In this document: positions 1 to 19,229 of the stretch, in pieces | Layout: each line of letters begins with the position of its first letter | Position numbering within the stretch: position 1 is the first letter of the stretch | Source of the DNA: Mansonella perstans | Taxonomy: Eukaryota > Nematoda > Chromadorea > Rhabditida > Onchocercidae | Direction: 5' to 3' | DNA: 64,000 bases | NCBI GenBank assembly: GCA_037074765.1 | Contig: JBAMDO010000197.1 | Location: 40,764-104,763 of the forward strand | Position numbers and translations under genes: made by a program | The notes under the pieces: model-generated | Told to the model about the DNA's origin: nothing | The model's database searches: none | Seen by the model: the letters and a program-made list of their open reading frames with translations, nothing else

Positions 1-261
1 GGATAAAATGATATAAACATGTAATTAAAGTAAGTTTTTTTAAGGCTAAATCAAATTTAAATTTAATTTTAAATTGAAAAATTTTTTGTTTGAGAATATT
101 TCACAACAATTTAAAAAAAAAAAAAAAAAAAATGAACGATGATAATGAGAATGATTTATGAGGCATAAAAAATAATTTCACATTTGTACCAACAGATGGC
201 TATTGTTGGCAGTAGAAAGATGAATGGGTTGAATTATCCCAACAGCGAACAGGTATCACAA

Positions 262-316
262 AGTATACATGTAGGTACATGTACCTATCTATCTACCTAT
301 CTGTCTACCTATATAT
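262..316. repeat. Degenerate (CTAC/CTAT)n microsatellite
   Basis: The stretch reads as repeated tetranucleotides of the type CTAT, CTAC and CTGT, beginning after a short TACATGTAGGTACATG palindromic run. Confidence 0.7.
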
Positions 317-394
317 TTGACAACAAAATGGTTCAATGGAACAAATTGTCAGCTTGATTCGTTTCAATACACTTATTGTGCTTACTTTTTCATA

Positions 395-445
395 TCCTCC
401 TTTTCCTCCTCCTTTTCCTCCTTTTCCTCCTTTTCCTCCTCTTCC
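395..445. repeat. (TTTTCCTCC)n polypyrimidine repeat
   Basis: About five tandem copies of a TTTTCCTCC-like unit make a strand-asymmetric polypyrimidine tract. Ser/Phe- and Pro/Phe-rich ORFs here are translations of this repeat and are not called as genes. Confidence 0.8.
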
Positions 446-725
446 TTCTTCTTTTTCGTTTTCTTCTGCTATTCTTCTTCGTCCATCTACATCGTTGCTG
501 GAAATGCTGTGGAAATGTTAATTTGTTTAGGAGGGTATGAAGGAAGGAAAGGCCGAAAGGACGATGAGAATCGATTCTTGTTGAAAAGGGAATGAACGAA
601 TGACTGAATAACTAAATGACTGAATGAATGAGTAAATCTTTTCAACATTATTTATCCGGCAACTGCTCGATATGATGTCATGTCAACGACAACGTGGTTA
701 GACATATTAATTGAATTTTTCTCTG

Positions 726-754
726 TTTTTTTTTTTTTTTTTTTTTTTTTTTTT
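726..754. repeat. Poly(T) tract
   Basis: An uninterrupted run of about 29 T. Similar A or T runs occur near 111-131, 36887-36911 and 43860. Confidence 0.9.
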
Positions 755-3700
755 CATTTCAAACTTTACATTTTAAGCTTACATTTTCTTTTTCTACTTT
801 AATATGGGAAGATTACAATCTCGTCTTTGTTAAGGATAAAAGTAACATTAATTTGATGTAACAATACATTTCAATAAAAATTTGAAAGTTATTTTAATGT
901 CTTGCAAGAATAGCTTATTTAAAATTTTTCTAATTATGAATAAATGTTAGTTTATTAAGTGTAAAAAAAATTCTTGCAAAATTTAACTTTCTTTTATGAA
1001 ATTAAACAAAAGTAATTTTCTTTTTTTTGTTCCATATTGCGAGGAAGATAAATTAGAAGTGGACAAAAATAACTAAAAAAAAAGATCAACTAATGAAAGG
1101 TAAGACAGATAAGATGAATGAAAGAGAGCAACAAATCCAGCATGTAAGCAATTTGAGATATATTTTGCTCATTTATTAAATTTCATTAATAATTTTGAAA
1201 TTTATGAAGCACAGAAAGAAAGCAAGCATTTTTTTTTCATACTTACATGTAAACACTTATATATATACAACATATATAATACACACACATACAAATATGC
1301 ACACATACGTACACTCACAAATTTTTCTCGCACAAAATGTAAATCGTTTCATTGTGTAAGAGATTTTCATTAATATTAATACTTCAATTTGTAAAATTCT
1401 TATTGTTTATAAAATGTAAGCTTTCCTTAATTTCCCTTATTATTGTAATTGTTGTATTTGTAATTTATGAAATTGATCAAGTATTTTGGACTATTCTTAT
1501 TGCCCTAAAGGCAAATTAGATTTTAGAGATAATCATTAAAGTAAGTTCGCGATTATTCACAATCGCTATTAATCAAACACCTGCTATATTAATTCACACT
1601 GTTAAATTGATAAAAGGTAACACTCACATATATAAATTGTATCATATTGAACAAGATTGCTTAACTTATCTTACCAGGTTTCACTACAACGAATTTTTTA
1701 TCTATCCTGTTTATACTTCCATAAATATTTAGCTATAACATACTTCGCTCTATGCTTCTCAGAAAATGATAAAACAGGGAAAATCTAAAAATAATTATTC
1801 AAACCTATAATTAAAAATGTTATATTCCTACTATGGTAAATAATTGTATGTGTTTCAATACGAATTTGATAATGATTTTAGATGAAGTTAAATTAGTGAA
1901 CTAAATTGAGTTGAACTGATTGGCATTGAACTAATTTTTAGCTGTGTTAATTATTCTTATTAATCATATTTATGATCGATTTTATTGTTCTTTTTTTTAC
2001 GGCGATTCTGACATATTTAATTAATAATCAGTTTGGGTTGATTTCTTTATTCAAATAAGAATGTCAAGAATTTTGCATTCAGTATTGATAGTTAAGTAAT
2101 TCTAAATTTCCGGAAGCAGATTTTTTTTTGTTCTAAAGATTGAAACAAGGACAATTTTTTCTTCAAAAAAAAAGAGAAATTTCTTTGCTTCCATTGACAA
2201 GTGCCATCTGATAATCATGACGATTTACCGAAAGATGTTCCCTGTTGATAATTCTTTGTTTTGCTTAAACTGGCGCAAAATTTTCTTTGACTCTTTAACA
2301 AAAAATTCCTGCAATGTTTCAAAAAAAAGTTTGTACTGATTTGATCAAGATAGTCCTACTGCTATCAAAATATGGTTGGCATTATTTAAGCTAACAATTT
2401 TATGCAATTCATTTATTTTAAGCTTTACAAATAACTAAATGACCATTCGCTATTTGACTTCTGTACTGTTGGCTTCTTAATTTTTTAAGATCGGCGCGCC
2501 ATTACTCATCTTAACTTTCACCAATTATCAGCTATTATATATTATCAAGTTAATTTTACACTCGTTTTGTGGTAAATTTCTCAATACAAATTATTTTGAA
2601 TAAACGACGAACTTAAAAGTGATCCCTATTGAACAAAAATCTAAATTACGAGAGATGCGCGCATTTTAAACTTGATCTACTTGTCATAGTCCATCTTGGA
2701 CAACTACATGTAAATGCTTTCTTGATGACCTTGTCAACATAAAATTGATGTTTTGCAATCGTCGCACAGCAACCACATCCCGTTCTATTTGCCTGTCTTG
2801 TTCAGGTATTTGCTTTCTGCAGGTGCGAAACAACCATTAACACCTTTCTTATTGTTAAATGTCGGCATATTCCCTTGTAAGTTTAACAACAAAAACAAAC
2901 CGATTTGGCGGACAAATGGCTTAACGGCAACGTTTAGCAGATGTCAACAGATTGGATGTATAACATATTTTTGAGACATGCTAATTTGCATAATTATCAC
3001 GATGAACTATGTATTACAGTACCATCTATTATGTTCAATGTATGCATTAAGCTGTTTAACAAAAAGAACAGACTGAAAAATGAAAAATGATCAAATTTAA
3101 TACCAAATAAAAGAACTTTGTTCTTTGGATTAAATTGGAATGAATTGCTTCAAATTTAAATTGAAATTAAGTCAGCAAAAAATTGATTTTGAATTTATTG
3201 TAATTGAAATAAGAATTCGCTTCAGTATTATGAGTGAAAACAAAATGAATTAAAATATGCTAAATAAAAATGAAAAACTTAAAACGATTTCTTTGCTAAT
3301 TTGTATCGAATAAATTTGAACAATTACATCTTGGCTTAATTTGGAAATTGCTAAAATGAGAAATGATGGTACGGAGAGCAGAAAGATGAAATTAATTGAG
3401 GTTTTTTCAAAATATTTCTCTTTAGAATTTCTCATCTAAATAGGATTAAAGATAGGTGCACTATTGTTTAGAACGAGAGATTAAAATTGTTTTTCATTAG
3501 ATAAATCAATCGAAATGCAATAATGGAGAATGGAAGAGAATTCTATGAGAAAAGGGATGAAATTGGGAAAATTATCTTTAGTATTTTTTAATGGGCTGTC
3601 TGGAGCCAGCAATTTGTTTACGAGGCATTAACTATTTAAGAAATAGTTGCCTCTTCTTCTTATAACAGATTTTGAATGGTCAGCCAATTAACGACATGGA

Positions 3701-6700
3701 AATTACGAAGGCTTCTCTTCCTGAAGGATAATTTGCTTCAGATTTACATTCTGTACAAGCAACAATCGTTGTCATTTGTGATTAGTAAATTAATATAATT
3801 AAGTGTAAATGGAAGTATTGAATTATAGATTGAATAAATATTGAAATTAAATTGAATTTACTAATTTGATTACTATTAACATATCTGATTCTTTGATAAA
3901 ACAATAATAGAACATATTTGATGGAGTAATGAAATTATATTTTTTATTGAGAATAAAAGTATGCAGTAAAAAAAATTTTAATTTTAAAATTTAAGATATT
4001 AAAATCAATAATTGACAAGATTCATATGCATCCATTAACGTATTCTTTACTAATAGGTCAATCATTGATTAAATCTAAAAAATTTGTATTATCTTTTCTT
4101 CCACAAACAACTCGACTCCTAACCGTATTATTGTTGTTATCTATGATGTTTATAACTATGATAATATTACGATTGCTACATGGTTCCTTTCATACGGTAG
4201 CACTGCTGATCACAAATTTTGCCATTCCACAATTCAGATAATCTATCAAATTTGAAGAAGTATCATTAGAAGGTCAGTAAATATAAAGAGTGAAAACTTT
4301 GTCTTATTAGATTGTGTAAATTGAAAATACTTTATATCATCACAAATGCTTACAGAAATGTTTCGATAATCTTTACAAGGCAATTAATCAGAATTCGATG
4401 TTCAGATAATCAATCATTATTTTTAAAACTTCACTTTGCGCACTGTTCCAAGAAACAGTTGTTCCAATAGCAATGCTTCGTCAGCAGTAAAGCAGAAAAG
4501 AACGAAAGGAATGTTGGGTCAAATGGATTGAGGATATCAAAAAAAAAAAGGCCAAATGAATTGAATAAAGATTGAAAGATTATTGAAATTATCGAAAAGT
4601 TAAAGTAACAGTAAAGCCAAAAGAAGTTTAATGTTTAAAATAAAATATAAATGTTTGCTAAAAATTAATCAAAAATGATTCAAATTCCGCACAATTATTT
4701 TAATCGAAATAAAACAAAATTTTTTACGGCAAATTAAATGTCAAATTTTACAATTACAGTATATCAAATTTTCAGCTAAACGTTGTTTTTTCCGATCTCT
4801 CGAAAAAAAAGAAAAAAATTGAACTTAACAAAATTAAAGACCAAATTTGCTTATTTTAAAATTCTTCCAGTGTTTTCCAAGAAATATATTACCTTATCAT
4901 CATTGTTGTTTTTTTCTTTTTGCATTTCCCTAAAATTTCATTTGATGAAAATTTTAGAATCAGATATCGAAATGTAGGAAATGAAAACAGGAACTGGATA
5001 AGAAAACTGATCAGAAATTCGATAAGAAAAAAAATCGCTTTGGGACTTCAAATAACATTCTTCATAAATATTATTTTCATGTCTTTCGCATAAAATCTGC
5101 AAAAAAAAAAATCAATTACATGTTTCTCGGACAAAAATTATTTTTCTAAACAAATAATTTTCAAAAAAAAAGAGAAAGGACGAAAATTTTCAATTAACTT
5201 TTCTACAATTATTTTTCATATGATAATACAATAATATGCTGTGAAAAGAAGAAAAAACCCGAAAAAGGAAAGTTCTTTTTAATCGATAATGATTAATTCA
5301 AATCAATTTAAACGGGAAATGTAAGATTCCCTAAATTTAATAAATCTCTTATCGATCATTTCGTTTTGTTCCTATTGTTGTTTTATTGTTGAATTTTTGT
5401 GTTTAATTTTTGTTCAGATTTGAAATTAACTTTCAGTTTTGATTATAATTACATTATATGGATATTAACCAGAATTTATTGATTGCTTCATTCTTTGCAA
5501 ATAATGAAAAGTGTAACTATGTGCATTTTTTCTGATTGGTATTCCTTGTCATTTCATATATCCATTGAAATTTGAAGTGAAATTTAACACTTTAAATTCA
5601 TAGGAGAACACTAATATTTACTGCTGAATTTTTAACTTAATTCATTCTAGGTTTAAATTTGAGATTTGTTTCTATGATGAAATCTCAAAATTTAACTGCA
5701 TTTGAAAAGAATTACAAAAAGTTTAGTTAGAGATTCTTGATGGAATGGAAATGTTAAATATCAGGAAGATTATAAAAATCATTTAGCTAATGAAATCTAA
5801 GGAAGTCTGCTAAAATATAGTTAAATATTCGCAGTAAATTTTTCCTTCATTTATCATTTAACGATTTGAAATTAATCAGCAGTTTACTGAGAAAGAAAAA
5901 TTCTCAACTTTAAATTTAGAAAATAAAACTTGAAAAGCATTTCAACTATTGGTGTTGGTGTTGATTTCTTTATTAACATTCAATCAATGTATTTACTTCA
6001 ATTCTAACATCTTTAGTTTTCGATTTCCCCAAAGAATTGCATGAATTGAAATGATATATAAACGAACACAAACAAATGATGTGGAAATGTGGAATGTTGA
6101 ATCTTTCCGAGAAGGGAATTCCAGCGGCATTCATCAAAGATTTGGACTGAAACGATAAATGCAAGCGATCTTTATCACAATTTATACTATCATATCACCC
6201 ATTTGACATGCTTTTCAGCAGTATGCACAATCTTCCGAAGGGATTATATACATTAATAAAAATGAATGAATAAAGAGAAGTGATAATGAACAATTACGCT
6301 AAGAAAGTAGCATATAAAGCAAATAGAAAAAGAATTGGTTAAGCAATGATAGTAGTGAAATTGTAATGATGGCAGTGAAGAAGGGAAAAATTGTTAAAGT
6401 AACAAAATATGTTCCAAAATCTCATTTACTTTTATTCTTTTTAAATGAAAATAATTAGCGTATTTTGCTGGCAAAAATTGTTTAAGAAAAAATTTCAATC
6501 AATTTAGAAATTAGAATTAAAAAATTTTCACAGTTCAAGTTTGTTATCAAAATTATTCCTCAATTCGATCGTATAAGGAAAGTTTAAAAATTGAGTTTTA
6601 AAAATGCAATTGATCAAAATATTATTAAGATAAAAGTGACGTAATGTTAACATCGATTGAATAAATTGATAAGTTTTTAAAGCATATTAAAATTATTCAA

Positions 6701-9700
6701 AACTGACATAAATTTTTTTCTGATATTATATAAAAATCTATTTGTTTTAATTGTAATACAATGCACTTTGAAGATTAGTGAAAATTTGCTGACATCCAAT
6801 ATACAATGTCTATAGAAATAATTAATTTCAAAAATAGAGAGAGAGAGAGAAAGATGTACAAGAGATTTAATAAGATGTACAAGGGGAAAATTGTTCCGGA
6901 TCTACAATAAAATGATCATTTTGATTGAGTGGACCGTTTTATAGGTGCAAATTGAGCCAATCCTGCTGTGCCATATTGTGCTATTATCGTTATTCACTGA
7001 ACCGAGAAGTATTAAATGCTATAAAATAGGTGAATCTGCATTTACTGTCTTTAACCAGTAATAGTATCCTAAAAATGAAACATTCATTCTTTATATTTTA
7101 ACAAGCTCATTATCCTGTAAACTTTAACTATGGTATCGCGGTATTACAGTAATGGCCGCTATTTCCATTTTGTTCTGGAATAACTGAAGATATCTTACAG
7201 AAAAGTAAGCTAAAATGAAAAATTCCAAAATCCAAAATTTTATTCCATAATTAAATAATACAAAATATCAATACAAGGTACGTCTGATTACTGAGAAATA
7301 GAATTTTGTCATCTCAGTTAAACAGAGTTTATCAATTAAATCATTGATATTAAATCAAAATTTCCAGATAGGAATCGTTGTAGAAGTTGCTCCTACAAAA
7401 TCAATGTATTGAAAAGATTTGATTTATGGTAAATTAATTTAAAAATGCTTAAAAATGAATTTTCTGTGCATTCTTCTTTTCTTGACCTTTCTTTTTTCAA
7501 CCATTCTCTTTTTAATACCTGAAATATTAACCAACAGAAGCTACAGGAAAATAATGAAGAAAATAGAATCAGATTAACACTTTTTTCACCATAAGCAGGA
7601 TTTCTGTCCGTTAAAACTATAAGTCGCAACCCCCCCCAAAAAAAAAAAAAAACGATCGGAAGATCCTGTGCAGAATTAGGATACTGACAAAAGCAAAAAT
7701 TTGAACTGCAAATAAGATGCATTTTAGATTCATATATTTCAGAAGGAAAAATAGCAATCAGAAACATTTGTCATCGCTGTAAATTTCTGTCCATTTCATT
7801 CACGTAACTTAAAACTTTAAGTAAGTTAAACATTGGAACTAAGCATTCGGGATGAAAGTAATCGAGTGAATTTGATTTCAGCGTTTGCTAAAAAATGGTC
7901 GAATGAAAAATAATGCTTTCATTTCATGCACTGCTGATTGACTACAAAAAATGCATCAGCAAATGTGTAATTATCCGAATTGTTGCGCATCGCTAATTGT
8001 TTCTTGAGAATATGAAGGAGCAGAAACTTCTAACAAACATCGTATCATTTTTGAGATAAAGTAGGGCAGTGAGTTAATGAAATCAAGAAGATGCAAACTT
8101 GTAAAAATTGCATTATCTTCTGCAACATAACTTATGGCAAGATATACACTGGAATAATTTATTCCTAAAGTATACGGAAAACTTCTTACAATTACTTTTG
8201 TTTCTTACGCCATTTCGCATTACTGTATAGCATAAATATCGGAGAGAGATAATTAATGATAAGTGATGGAACATGATAAGGTGTTTAGAATTGATGCCAA
8301 TTGCTTATTTTTCGAGGATTTACGACCGGAAGATGAAATTGCATTGGACAATGATTGATTGATGGAATCTTTGTTGAAGGTCGTTAAAAGTTCATGCACC
8401 CTTTTCTTCTACGTCTTACTATGTTGTAAATATTACTTGGAAGAGGAATAGAGGTGAGAAAAGTAAAAGCGAGCCAGTTACCATACTAATAAAACTTTAG
8501 ATGTCTAATTAAATTATTAGAATAAATATTTTCAATAGTTCTTGGCATTTCCGGAAGATAATAAATGCAAATTTTGACGATAAACAAGAAAATGAGGTGT
8601 ATTTCTCGTATTATTGCGACCTAATTATGATAAAAATTAGATTATATAATTATAGATATCCTCTTGCATTTCCCGTTGAAGAAAATGCAAAGAGCTATCG
8701 TTTTATAAAATATTTCAATAAAGAAATTTTGAATTTAACAGATTAGTAAAATGAATTGAGTGTGGCATGTTCATACAAATTGTACAATCTATAAAAATAA
8801 TTAACAAGATGAAGGATGAATTAAAGATCAAGAGAAAGTGATTAGCAAATAAATGATTCATATAAAAATAAATCTGAAGTAATCAATTAGCAATTACATT
8901 CAGGCAAGAAGCATCAAGAGCTAAATCTATAAGTGAAATAAGGAATTTTAAAATATGGAAGATATATCGACTTAATGGAACAAATAATCATTTTCTAGAT
9001 GACCTTCGATAACCTTCATATTAATGTGGCTTTTCAACAAAAGGTCAGTAAATTCTAATTTTTTTTCTTTTATGCTTAAAAAAGCGCGAATATCAATTTA
9101 ACGACCGCAAAACAACATTCTTATTCCCAACAAATCCAATAAAACAGTACGATGGAAAAAATCTATCAGCCGTTAAAATCAGTCATTATTTGACGACACA
9201 TGTATTAAATGGCGGTGCTGAAGTAAAACTGAGACTGTAGTTAAGAAAAAAATGACTCCTTTAAAATGATCCGCTAATGCCTTATCAGATCGGTGCATAG
9301 CTTTTTATTTTATTTCTTTCGCAATTACGATAGCAATTAAATTTTAACTTCTTGGACAAAATGAAATTCGATAAAAAGGGTTAAATAATTTAAGATTCCT
9401 TCATATTTTAGAGGAAATTAGTTGTATGCAAGGAAAACAAATGTTTCTAAATTTCTCGTTAATTTAAATTGAAATTTTTTGAAAAAATTAAACAGAAATT
9501 TAAACATTATTGAACAAATATTATTACAATACGTTTCAATGTTCAACATTCGTGAAAGAAAAAAAAAAACACATACACACACACAACCACTATGCAACAG
9601 TATTGAATTACAGAATTAATACAGTGTTGTAATAATGTTTGTTCATGTCCATCCAGATAATGAATGCAATATATCATTAGTCAGCAGTTACTTTTGCCCG

Positions 9701-10475
9701 CTCTTCCTCTTCACTGCTTGGTCAGCAGATGTTAAAAATGAAGCTAATCTCGTTGACCTTGTCTATTACCTTTAACAAGACGGTATGCTTCTTTAGCGGT
9801 ACAGTTAAAAGCGATGAGTAGTTTGTTAGAACATTATGTACCACATATTCTTCAGCTTATTCTTTCCAATCTCACATCTCAATGGACTCTTTCACCTTTT
9901 ATAACTGTTTCTTTTAATAGATTCAAGGGATCTATTTTAACTCTTTGACCTAATTTCCACTAATTTTTCCATTTTCTACTTTAAAAAAAAATCTTTTGCT
10001 AATGGTAATTAGCATCAAATAACTGTTAAATAAAAGACAAAATCATTCTATTACTACTATCCTTTTCGATAATATATTCACTAATGATTATGTTACTTAC
10101 AAAAACTCCAAAGATTACTTACGTATTAGCTCAATTAGAGTGAACTATATATGTTCGTTTGATTATTTGGAAAATCTCCAGATTAATAATGTGCAATTAA
10201 CCTACCAACATTTTTGTATTACTTGATTGCCGTATTTTATTCATTGCTATCTACGTTTAATAAAGTATTTAATAAAAGTCAATTTGGTTTATTTCTGTAG
10301 AATGATTTTCAAATGATTTAGAATTTGCATCCCTAATGAAAGTCAATTTGATTTTATTCCTGTAATTTATTCCTGTAATCTGATTTTTAGATGATAGGGA
10401 TTCTCTTCCTCTCCGAAAATTTTTATGCACCTTTTCGTTACATTCTCTTTTGCAAGTTATTCTTGCATAATCTTT

Positions 10476-10614
10476 ACACTGCCATCTACTCATTCTTTGG
10501 GATATACCAAAGTAAATATGATAACATTTTCTTCCATTATGCTTATTCCTAGCATTCCTGCTTCATTCGTTCAGCTTTTTCCCCTTATCCCATAGCACGA
10601 GTAGATGGCAGTGT
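10476..10614. repeat. Inverted repeat, 16-bp arms
   Basis: ACACTGCCATCTACTC at 10476-10491 is the exact reverse complement of the bases at 10599-10614, with about 107 bp between the arms. The size and perfect termini resemble a very small non-autonomous DNA element, but I could not see a clear target-site duplication. Confidence 0.65.
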
Positions 10615-10774
10615 ATCCACAATTCATGCGTTTTTGCTTAGAGAATCTACAGAAAAATGATCATCACTGGGATAGCCCAATTGTAAGTTCTTCTCTAGTA
10701 CAAGCTATTTGGGATTTATGAAATTATTTGTGACTTTAGTCAAATAATTACACGAATGTTTTAGCGATAATGAA

Positions 10775-10797
10775 ACCTCATGAGGGCCTCATGAGGT
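10775..10797. repeat. Near-perfect palindrome of CCTCATGAGG half sites
   Basis: Two 11-bp arms (ACCTCATGAGG and its complement) are separated by a single G. Each arm holds the self-complementary 10-mer CCTCATGAGG, so the site is both a direct and an inverted repeat. It could be a dimeric protein-binding site. Confidence 0.6.
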
Positions 10798-12117
10798 GAG
10801 TTGAATTATTTATTATGAGATTTCATAGTTCTGAACTTTGTGCATTGTGCAATATAAATTTTATAAATTTAATATCAAAAATATTGCAAAAATGATACAG
10901 TTTCATTTGAAAGAGATACCATCCTTGTGAATATTCGCTATGTGTGATACATTGAAGTTTATAATTTGTGAGGAATCATAAAGAAAGGATGAAAAAGTAA
11001 TAAAAGTTTACTCCCTTTATTATCATCCTGAAATAGGGATATTTCATCAATGTACCACCCTTTTGTGGATATTTCTCACAGCAAATGTTTGTTGCGTAAT
11101 TGAAAGCAATTTGTTGGCGATATGATTGCTTTCTACTGATGAAGTTGAAAAATACGAATCCATATCAGCATTCAACAGTTAGCAAGTTGATCATTGTATA
11201 TAACATCAGAAGAAATAAGGGGAAGATATAAATGAGACCAAAAGAAACAACCAAAAAACCAAAAAGAGAAACAAACGTTATTTAGGTTGAGAAAGAAAGC
11301 TTAAATACTCCAAATACGCTAAAATTTTAGGTATCATCAGTTGATTCAATCATAAAACATTTTTATCATTTCTGATTTTTCATGCCAAGACTTCTTATTA
11401 ATAAATTAGTAAATGCTTTATCAAATGCAAAAATATGGTAATTTGGTATCGAAATGAAAAATTTTTTTTCTTTGAAACCAAAACTTCATTGCTAGAATTT
11501 TAGGATAATGTAAGAATTTCACTTAAAAAACAATTAACTGTATTTCAATCCATTATACAAGAAAAACAACGTTTTTTTCTTTCTGATAAGAATTTATAAT
11601 GTATAAGATTAAACATGCAGATATTAACCGGATAAAAAACCGCTTGCGTTGATATATTTTAAAAGTAGAAAGATTGAGAAGTCATTGCAAAATTACAGCT
11701 TCCATGGAAAAGCAAGAAGTGAAGCACTGTTTTGTACTATTACGATTACAAGATAGCCAAAAAATAAACGTAAATATCTTTCCAAGAATTTCGCAGAACT
11801 CTTTAGTATAGGAATGTCGAGAAAAGCTCTGGAATTGCTCTATCTCTAAAAATTTCATCTGAAAGAATCTCAAGATTATTTTTCTACCATACTAAAGAAT
11901 TGTGCTGTTCTACTGTCCATATTTAATGATAATTTCAGTGCAGTAAAAACATAACGATCGCACTACTATAAAACGGATAACACAGGATGCGAATAGCTTG
12001 CATTGGAATGCAAGCTTTACTAGCAAATACATTAGCTCCATCGCAAGGTCATTAAAATTTTTCAAAATATCTTCGTAAATCCCATAAAAAACAAAAATAA
12101 GTTTATGCTTCTTTCAG

Positions 12118-17272
<5,155 letters not shown>

Positions 17273-17278
17273 GTCGAA

Positions 17279-17287
17279 TCAGGACTG
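17279..17287 (-). other. Probable SL trans-splice acceptor of plk-1
   Basis: TTTCAG on the minus strand, with the AG at 17286-17285, lies 12 bases before the PLK-1 start codon with no ATG between. Such a short leader is typical of spliced-leader acceptors in nematodes. Confidence 0.6.
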
Positions 17288-19229
17288 AAACTAAGTATAT
17301 AGAAAATGCTGCACTAGATCTAAGTTACAATTAATTCGGACATCCAATTCTTATTAGCACTAAATGTTTTGAATGAAACTGTACAGTATACTAATTATTC
17401 AACATCATTTCAGCTTTTGGAAAAAATGATGTATTCAATACAGCAGATTATCTATTTAAATAATTTTAACTAAGAGTAAACTGAAAATAGCTATATTGCT
17501 TATAGTACCAAAAACAAAGTATGATGAACTAACAATCCTGTCTTAATACTCTTCATTTTTGTTATCGTACCTTTCTTTCAACAATGTTCTTAGATCATTC
17601 ACTGTATTAGAGAGTGCCGGAAGCTATTAATGAGAAGAAAGTCTAAGATTTGAAAAATATTTTCGTATTTCTAGAAGGAAAAAAAAAACGTGCAAAAATA
17701 ATCTACTAAGGAAATATGAAAAAAGATTGTTTAAAAATTTGCTATTTATTTCTCAAAAATCTCACAATATCAATTGAATCAGCTTACATTACAATAAATT
17801 CAGCGATATGAGAAATGAACCATTAAAAATACATAATTTATAACTTAAATATCTTCCATTTCCGGTCTGTTCATTGACTAATATGCAAATTTTTATACAA
17901 TATTTCGAGTTTACAATGAATAGAAAAATAATTTGCATGCTTAGTTTATAAAGACCAAGAAATTGTTGTTTACAGCACGTATGTCTCGAGAAGGAAGAAG
18001 ATAAATATATAAAAGAAAAAAAAAAAAAGGGTAATGCATTAATGCTACTGTCCGTAAATGAAACAACAGACACACCCAATATGAATAACTTCACGCGAAC
18101 ATATGTGCAATTTTTCACATTCTCTGAAAATCAAACAATCCTAATCTTTTCCTGAAATTCTCTGAACGTGCAATTTTTCACATTCTCTGAAAATCAAACA
18201 ATCCTAATCTTTTCCTGAAATTCTCTGAACGTGCAATTTTTTACATTCTTTAAAAATCAAACAATCCTAATCTTTTCCTGAAATTCTCTGAACGTGCAAT
18301 TTTTCACATTCTCTGAAAATCAAACAATCCTAACCTTTCCATGAGGAACCCAAATGAAATGTGAATTTATATGCTTTTAAGCAAGTAGTTTTTTGAACAA
18401 GCACTGAATTACTTATTTCTACAAATATCAATTCATTTACATGGCATTATCCCCAAGTACTCCTATCTCTATGATTATGGCTGGAATTAGAGGAAATTTT
18501 TCGAAGCACATATATCAGATATACACATCATTTGTAAACTAAGCAAAAAATAGTTGCTAACAATTCAAAGCTTAGCTAAAAATCATTGCTCAAATTTACT
18601 CCTATGCATATCACAAACCTGATCAAACTCCCAAATAATACACTAATTTAGAATGACAAACTGCCGAAAGTTCTTTTCAAAATTTTAAAAATTTTCATAG
18701 ATTTGGAGTCACTTTGCAAACGATGCGTCTCGACTTGTGTTTTACAATCAAAAAGAGCTGAAATGTGAGCCTCCATGTGGGTACATATTTTCTTTCATTA
18801 AATTATAATAAGAAATATCTTGGGGATTTTCCTCCTACCAACACAGTAGAAAAGATTCCTGGACAGAATATTGCATCACAGGAAGGATTACTTTTTTGAG
18901 TTGAATTTCAATTTTAAGTTTTAATTTAGCAAGTTGTTTACTCCAGCAGCATCAAGTTATCGTAACTATTCTTTACATAATTTACATCATTGTATATTCG
19001 TAGTTTTTGTCACCATTTGATTGACTATGTAGTAATTATCCCTCCAGTTCCATGATATCATCTGTTTTCTGGTCAAATTTCTAACCATTTTATTGGGAAT
19101 CATATGGTAAAATTCAAATGTTTAGACAATTTTTATTGTTTCAAAAAAATTTTCAAAAAAAAAAATTGATTTTCCAGCTATAATTCCATTTAGTTGTTTC
19201 ATTGCTTCTTAAGTTACTGCTTATTTTCT
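17288..19229. other. Intergenic region between plk-1 and the PLA2 homologue
   Basis: No exon chain is visible. It contains the 63-bp tandem array listed separately and otherwise AT-rich sequence. It probably holds the plk-1 promoter (right of 17285) and the 3' flank of the PLA2-like gene. Confidence 0.6.
18105..18340. repeat. 63-bp tandem repeat, about 4 copies
   Basis: Units start at 18105, 18168, 18231 and 18294, each exactly 63 bp on, with only a few substitutions. Each begins GTGCAATTTTT and contains ATCAAACAATCCTAA. Confidence 0.93.

Larger units (their letters stand above)
1..12117. other. Gene-poor AT-rich stretch
   Basis: I found no convincing exon chain in these 12 kb on either strand. 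ORFs are short, rich in Phe, Asn, Lys and Ile, and lack splice-phase partners, as expected from AT-rich noise. The stretch holds homopolymer runs and simple repeats, some listed separately, plus a (GA)n run near 6838 and a (CA)n run near 9560. Slightly more GC-rich islands at about 2640-2960 and 9650-9800 could be regulatory or hold small exons, but nothing supports a model. Confidence 0.6.

Noticed and set aside
317..595. Ser/Phe-rich and Pro/Phe-rich ORFs
   Set aside because: Translations of a polypyrimidine repeat with no splice partners.
2785..2868. Minus-strand 27-codon ORF starting MPTFNNKKGVNGCF in a GC-richer island
   Set aside because: Reads like protein but has no splice partner, homologue or paralogue in the window.
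18105..18340. Possible CRISPR-like array
   Set aside because: Units are contiguous tandem repeats without unique spacers, in a eukaryotic genome.
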